A stretch of 13,727 nt of DNA from Anaerolineales bacterium (GTDB lineage Bacteria > Chloroflexota > Anaerolineae > Anaerolineales > DRMV01), in contig JALVOR010000204.1 in assembly GCA_027026295.1 (NCBI GenBank), positions 1 through 13,727 of the forward strand, written 5' to 3'. Below, piece after piece: positions 12,591-13,727 of the stretch. The notes under the pieces were generated by a model. The model did no database searches. It was not told the origin of the DNA and saw nothing but the letters and a program-made list of their open reading frames with translations. The translations under genes and the position numbers were made by a program. Within the stretch, counting starts at the first letter, position 1. Each line of letters begins with the position of its first letter.

Positions 12591-13367
12591 TTACGCCGCG
12601 GGCAGAACCACAGTTTTGCCAGCCAGGGTGGCAACTTCCAGCGGTGTTGCATAAAGGGCGCTCAGTCGCTCGGCAGTCAGGGCTTCGGAGGGTGCACCGG
12701 CAAAGTGCAGGTGGCCTGCTTGCAGCAAGAGGATATGGTCGGCAATCTCGGCGGCGGCCTGGGGGTCGTGGGTCGAGAAAACCACCGTGCGATCTTCATC
12801 GGCGAGGGCTTTCATGAGCCTCAAAATGCGCTGCTTGTTACCCACATCCAGGTGGGCTGTTGGCTCGTCGAACAGAATCACGGCGGCATCCTGCACCAGT
12901 GCCCGCGCCACCAGCACCAGTTGGTGCTCGCCGCCGCTGAGGGAAGCCACCTCGCGCCCGGCGAGGTGCGCAATGCTTGCCCGTTCGAGGGCGGCATCGA
13001 CGCGGGCTTCGTCCTGCGCTGTGGGTTGCGCCAGCCAGCCCAAATAGGGCGAGCGCCCCAGGAGCAGGTATTCCCGCACGCGAAAGGCAAACGGCACGTG
13101 TTCCCGCTGGGGCACCAGCCCCACGTGGCGGCTCAGCGCTGCTCGCCCGTAAGCCGCGAGCGGTTTCCCGCGAAGCAGGATTTCACCTCGCCAGGGGCGG
13201 TGCAGCCCCAGGAGCAGGTGCAGCAAGGTGGTCTTGCCTGCGCCGTTGGGCCCCAGCAGGGCGGTAACCTGCCTGCCGGGTATGTGGCAGGTCACGCCCG
13301 CCAGCACCGGCGGCTTGTTTCGCTGGTAGCCAAAGGTAATGCCTTGAACTTGAAACACAGGGGCCAT
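12591..13367 (-). CDS. ABC transporter ATP-binding protein (FecE/metal-chelate type)
   Basis: The 258-residue ATPase subunit of an ABC importer, most like those for iron-siderophore, haem or cobalamin uptake. It has Walker A GPNGAGKTT (39-47), the Q-loop in GLVPQREHVPF, the signature LSGGEHQLVLVARAL, Walker B VILFDEPTAHLD and the H-loop STHDPQ. The phrase DEPTAHLDVGN(K/Q) is characteristic of the FecE/BtuD-like group. ATG 13367 is chosen because MAPVFQVQGITFGYQ is where homology to ATPases begins, and AAGG precedes it; the open frame extends 80 codons further upstream through repeat DNA without sense. No permease or binding protein is adjacent on either side within the window, so its partner and substrate are unknown. 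Confidence 0.9.
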   Translation of the reverse strand: MAPVFQVQGITFGYQRNKPPVLAGVTCHIPGRQVTALLGPNGAGKTTLLHLLLGLHRPWRGEILLRGKPLAAYGRAALSRHVGLVPQREHVPFAFRVREYLLLGRSPYLGWLAQPTAQDEARVDAALERASIAHLAGREVASLSGGEHQLVLVARALVQDAAVILFDEPTAHLDVGNKQRILRLMKALADEDRTVVFSTHDPQAAAEIADHILLLQAGHLHFAGAPSEALTAERLSALYATPLEVATLAGKTVVLPAA

Positions 13368-13401
13368 GCTGCTTCGCCTTGTTGACGTCTTGCAACAGGC
13401 G

Positions 13402-13407
13402 ATTGTA
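13402..13407 (-). promoter_or_regulatory. -10 box of the ABC ATPase gene
   Basis: TACAAT on the minus strand, preceded by TGT, predicts a start near 13395 and a leader of about 28 bases containing the AAGG ribosome binding site. No consensus -35 is seen at 16-18 bases. Confidence 0.45.
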
Positions 13408-13484
13408 ACACACTCCTCCTCGGTGCCGCGGCAACTTTCCCATACGGGCGCACGCAAATGTTGTAGAAGCGTGGTTGTTCGTCT

Positions 13485-13612
13485 TTGGGAAAATAGACCA
13501 CGGATGATCACGGAAGCACACGGTTTTTTTAACGCCAAGGTCGCCAAGATGACGCCAAGCCCGCCAGGAAGGGATAACGCCAAGGCGCAGAGGGGCACAA
13601 AGAGCAACCGTG
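13485..13612 (-). repeat. Composite intergenic repeat, copy D (reverse orientation)
   Basis: The stretch 13368-13727 has no supported gene. It holds the ABC promoter and this repeat. On the minus strand the order is GCTCTTTGTGCCCCTCTGCG, then CTTGGCGTTA / CTTGGCGTCA / CTTGGCGTTAA units (13531-13590), a run of seven A, CCGTG units and GGTCTATTTTCCCAAAGAC. It is a CTTGGCG variant of copies A-C and lacks one ATCCGCG unit. Nothing recognisable is seen from 13613 to the end. Confidence 0.65.
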
Positions 13613-13727
13613 ATAAAAGTCAAGCCTGTAGCGAGGAAAGTTGGGGCTGCCAGGGTTGCATAGAGCGAACCATCGCGTTGAGAATCACAAGCAACTTGCG
13701 CATACAAGCCACTACGGCAACCAATCT

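Noticed and set aside
13368..13607. 80-codon N-terminal extension of the ABC ATPase
   Set aside because: It translates repeat copy D and the promoter region; ATPase homology begins at the ATG at 13367, which has its own ribosome binding site.
13183..13707. Minus-strand frame starting MYAQVACDSQRDG near the right edge
   Set aside because: It runs through repeat DNA and then overlaps the ABC ATPase in a different frame; no domain or ribosome binding site.

Overview
The window looks like a piece of a GC-rich (roughly 60-65 % by eye) bacterial chromosome, most likely from Chloroflexota, class Anaerolineae or a relative. This rests on a Thr/Pro/Ala-rich linker behind a lipoprotein signal peptide, the combination of a TRAX/translin-like protein with a membrane Cas4-like nuclease, and intergenic spacers filled with degenerate CGCAGAGG / CGCAAAGA / ATCCGCG repeats of a kind I associate with such genomes. 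The taxonomic call is inference; no rRNA or tRNA gene is present.

Layout. (1) 1-59, minus strand: the first 19 codons of an exported protein, divergent from dcd. (2) 233-3458, plus strand: dCTP deaminase, a thiolase, and the clamp-loader-like ATPase RarA. (3) 3714-7813, plus strand: seven closely spaced genes that look like one operon: ssb, DUF3467, TRAX/translin-like protein, a small membrane protein with the N-terminal part of a Cas4-like nuclease, a membrane-anchored Cas4-like nuclease core, NAD kinase, and a lipoprotein metallophosphoesterase. (4) 8037-8966: a diacylglycerol-kinase-type lipid kinase. (5) 9112-11628: a PLP decarboxylase followed by mutY, converging on (6) a minus-strand DedA/VTT membrane protein (11625-12224) and (7) a minus-strand FecE-type ABC ATPase (12591-13367).

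Functionally the window is rich in DNA and nucleotide maintenance: dcd (dUTP supply), rarA and ssb (replication-fork rescue), a Cas4-like nuclease, and mutY (oxidised guanine repair). The most interesting part is the ssb operon, where a single-strand binding protein is co-transcribed with a probable RNA-binding/RNase family protein and a Cas4-like nuclease that is split over two ORFs, each with its own transmembrane segment. No CRISPR array or other cas gene is visible.

The non-coding DNA is also structured. A composite intergenic repeat occurs four times, each time in the same orientation as the gene downstream of it. A palindromic MITE-like element lies at 12273-12446. Three genes (rarA, the decarboxylase, DedA) have a -10 box exactly six bases before their ATG, which predicts leaderless mRNAs.
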